NCBI RefSeq assembly: GCF_014764405.1
Contig: NZ_CP061725.1
Coordinates: 5,456,001 to 5,520,000 of the forward strand
Source: Micromonospora craniellae
Lineage (GTDB): Bacteria > Actinomycetota > Actinomycetes > Mycobacteriales > Micromonosporaceae
Direction of reading: 5' to 3'
Length of the DNA stretch: 64,000 nt
This document shows, piece by piece, positions 62,229 to 64,000 of this stretch (position 1 is the first letter of the stretch; every line of letters starts with the position of its first letter). Under the pieces are notes generated by a model, which saw only the letters and a list, made by a program, of their open reading frames with translations, was not told the DNA's origin and did no database searches. The position numbers and the translations under genes are program-made.

Positions 62229-63260
62229 ATGGCGTACGACGCGGTGGTCCTGCTCTCCTTCGGCGGCCCGGAGGGGCCGGACGACGTGCTGCCCTTCCTG
62301 CAGAACGTGACCCGGGGGCGGGGCGTGCCGCCGGAGCGGCTGGCCGAGGTGGCCGAGCACTACCAGCACTTCGGTGGGGTGTCCCCGATCAACCAGCAGT
62401 GCCGGGACCTGCTCGCCGCGATCCGCGCGGACTTCGCCGCCCACGATCTCGACCTGCCGGTCTACTGGGGCAACCGGAACTGGCACCCGATGCTCGCCGA
62501 CACCGTGGCGCAGATGCGCGACGACGGCGTACGGCGGGCGTTGGCGTTCGTCACCAGCGCCTACGGCGGGTACTCCTCCTGTCGGCAGTACCAGGAGGAC
62601 GTCACCGCCGCCCGGGCGGCCGTCGGTGCGGACGCGCCGCTGATCGAGAAGCTGCGCCAGTTCTGGGACCATCCCGGTTTCGTCGAGCCGCATGTCGACG
62701 CGGTACGCGAGGCGCTGTCCCGCCTCGACCCGGCCCGGCGGGACAGCACCCGGCTCGTCTTCACCGCCCACTCCGTGCCGATCTCCGCGGCCGACAGCGC
62801 CGGCCCGCACGGCGGCCGGTACACCGCCCAGCTCGCCGAGACGGCGCGGCTGGTGCACGCCGCCGCGGCCCCGGACCTGCCCTACGACCTGGTGTGGCAG
62901 AGCCGCTCCGGGCCGCCGCACGTGCCGTGGCTGGAGCCGGACGTCAACGACCACCTGGCCACTCTCGCCGAGCAGGGCGTGACCGGGGTGGTGGTCAGCC
63001 CGATCGGGTTCGTCTCCGACCACCTGGAGGTGGTGTGGGATCTGGACACCGAGGCGTTGGACGCCGCCAAGCAACTCGGCCTGGACTTCGTCCGGGCCGC
63101 CACCCCCGGCGTCGACCCGCGCTACGTGACCATGGTGCGGGAACTGGTGCGGGAACGGATCGACCCGGACGGCGCGCAGCTGCGTCGCCGCCTCGGCGAG
63201 CTGTCGATGTGGGACACCTGCCCCACGGTCTGCTGCGTTCCGCCGCGCCGTCCGTCCTGA
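62229..63260 (+). CDS. hemH: Ferrochelatase (coproporphyrin type)
   Basis: 343 residues from ATG 62229. [28 protein letters not shown] at the start, [35 protein letters not shown] and [14 protein letters not shown] (catalytic Glu region) mark the family. The C-terminus ends [10 protein letters not shown]; with the Cys in YSSCRQ these are the ligands of the [2Fe-2S] cluster seen in actinobacterial ferrochelatases. Actinobacteria insert iron into coproporphyrin III, so CpfC is the likely activity. Not coupled to other haem genes here. Confidence 0.93.
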   Translation: MAYDAVVLLSFGGPEGPDDVLPFLQNVTRGRGVPPERLAEVAEHYQHFGGVSPINQQCRDLLAAIRADFAAHDLDLPVYWGNRNWHPMLADTVAQMRDDGVRRALAFVTSAYGGYSSCRQYQEDVTAARAAVGADAPLIEKLRQFWDHPGFVEPHVDAVREALSRLDPARRDSTRLVFTAHSVPISAADSAGPHGGRYTAQLAETARLVHAAAAPDLPYDLVWQSRSGPPHVPWLEPDVNDHLATLAEQGVTGVVVSPIGFVSDHLEVVWDLDTEALDAAKQLGLDFVRAATPGVDPRYVTMVRELVRERIDPDGAQLRRRLGELSMWDTCPTVCCVPPRRPS

Positions 63261-63297
63261 CCGCGCCGACGGCCCGACACCCCCAGGGATGACGATC

Positions 63298-64000
63298 ATG
63301 CTGGACCGCAAGCCCGTGCAGAGCTGGCTCACCGACATGGACGGTGTGCTGGTGCACGAGGGGCAGCCCGTGCCGGGCGCGCCGGAGTTCGTCAACCGGT
63401 TGCGTGCCTCCGGCAAGCCGTTCCTGGTGCTGACCAACAACTCGATCTACACGCCGCGCGACCTTCAGGCCCGGCTGGCCCGGATGGGGCTGGACGTGCC
63501 GGAGCAGGCGATCTGGTCGTCCGCCCTGGCGACCGCCCAGTTCCTGGCCGACCAGCGGCCGGGCGGCACCGCGTACGTGATCGGGGAGGCCGGGCTGACC
63601 ACGGCCCTGCACGCGGTGGGCTACGTGCTCAGCGACTTCGCGCCCGACTACGTGGTGCTGGGGGAGACCCGCACCTACAGCTTCGAGGCGATCACCAAGG
63701 CGATCCGGCTGATCGACGACGGGGCCCGGTTCATCTGCACCAACCCCGACGCCACCGGCCCGTCCGTGGAGGGCGCGCTGCCGGCCGCCGGGTCGGTGGC
63801 CGCGATGATCTCGAAGGCGACCGGGGTGGAGCCGTACTTCGTCGGCAAGCCGAACCCGATGATGATGCGCTCGGCGCTGAACACGATCGACGCGCACTCG
63901 GAGAGCACCGCGATGATCGGCGACCGGATGGACACCGACATCCTCTGCGGCCTGGAGGCCGGGCTGGAGACGATCCTGGTGCTGACCGGGATCAGCACCA
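63298..64000 (+). CDS. NagD-like HAD-IIA phosphatase, 5' part
   Basis: Runs off the window after about 234 codons without a stop. Motif [15 protein letters not shown] and motif [10 protein letters not shown] and motif III-like GKPNPMMM and [28 protein letters not shown] are intact; the C2 cap lies between. Members dephosphorylate small sugars or nucleotides. ATG 63298 is preferred because AGGG lies 9 nt upstream; ATG 63289 abuts that tract. No stop codon is needed before the window end; the neighbour is hemH 37 bp upstream. Confidence 0.88.
   Translation, partial: MLDRKPVQSWLTDMDGVLVHEGQPVPGAPEFVNRLRASGKPFLVLTNNSIYTPRDLQARLARMGLDVPEQAIWSSALATAQFLADQRPGGTAYVIGEAGLTTALHAVGYVLSDFAPDYVVLGETRTYSFEAITKAIRLIDDGARFICTNPDATGPSVEGALPAAGSVAAMISKATGVEPYFVGKPNPMMMRSALNTIDAHSESTAMIGDRMDTDILCGLEAGLETILVLTGIST

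Overview
The window is chromosomal DNA of a high-GC actinobacterium. GTG starts are frequent, genes are often coupled by 4-bp ATGA or GTGA overlaps, and several genes look leaderless (a TAGGNT or TAAGGT box about 7 nt before the start codon). A cvnABCD conservon, a two-domain type CoA/ACP gene pair fabG-fabI, a Cys-rich ferrochelatase and an acVLRF1 release factor are all actinobacterial hallmarks. The style, including a dispersed GGAAGGG/CCCTTCC inverted-repeat element, suggests Micromonosporaceae (Micromonospora-like), but I cannot confirm a genus by eye.

Layout. 1-112: end of a sulfurtransferase. 194-8533: a sugar locus. A minus-strand operon encodes binding protein, permease, ATPase, hexulose-phosphate synthase, hexulose-phosphate isomerase, PfkB kinase and mannitol-type dehydrogenase; a divergent LacI regulator is followed by an FrcK-like kinase. 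Two identical LacI-type operators lie between. 8603-15811: acVLRF1, a shortened NmrA-like protein, an ABC-F ATPase, a small HTH protein, an enoyl-CoA hydratase and an ABC exporter. 15818-19515: mug and an SDR, then a coupled three-gene operon of a DUF692 (MNIO) enzyme, a SCO6045-like partner and a membrane protein ending in a Gly/Cys tail. 19617-21356: an AcnR-like TetR repressor, a HAD phosphatase and DUF2630.

21804-25695: a coupled P450 / class I terpene synthase / class II cyclase operon, probably diterpenoid. 25791-29807: conservon cvnABCD. 29884-32754: aconitase, whose promoter carries a near copy of the palindrome in front of the AcnR-like gene. 32968-49055: a largely secreted or surface and carbohydrate region with a C39 peptidase, a beta-helix protein, a permuted papain-fold protein, two membrane-anchored CBM2-like proteins, a decayed pullulanase, two paralogous beta-helix surface proteins sharing an upstream palindrome, aminopeptidase P, asparagine synthetase and an AA10 LPMO with CBM2.

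49447-55325: PfkB kinase, MBL hydrolase, FlK-like thioesterase, PAP2 protein, paired PH-domain membrane proteins and a small Cys/His protein. 55590-60033: a moxR-DUF58-VWA (Bat-like) operon split by an intact tnpB; removing the DNA between two 8-bp direct repeats restores a perfect ATGA-coupled junction. 60593-64000: fabG-fabI, ferrochelatase and a NagD-like HAD gene running off the end.

The best candidates for something under-described are the MNIO / Gly-Cys-tailed membrane protein operon, the placement of RuMP-type enzymes inside a fructose-type ABC operon, the twin beta-helix proteins with a shared operator-like palindrome, and the dispersed inverted-repeat element with a conserved loop and co-varying arms. 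No tRNA, rRNA or CRISPR array was seen.
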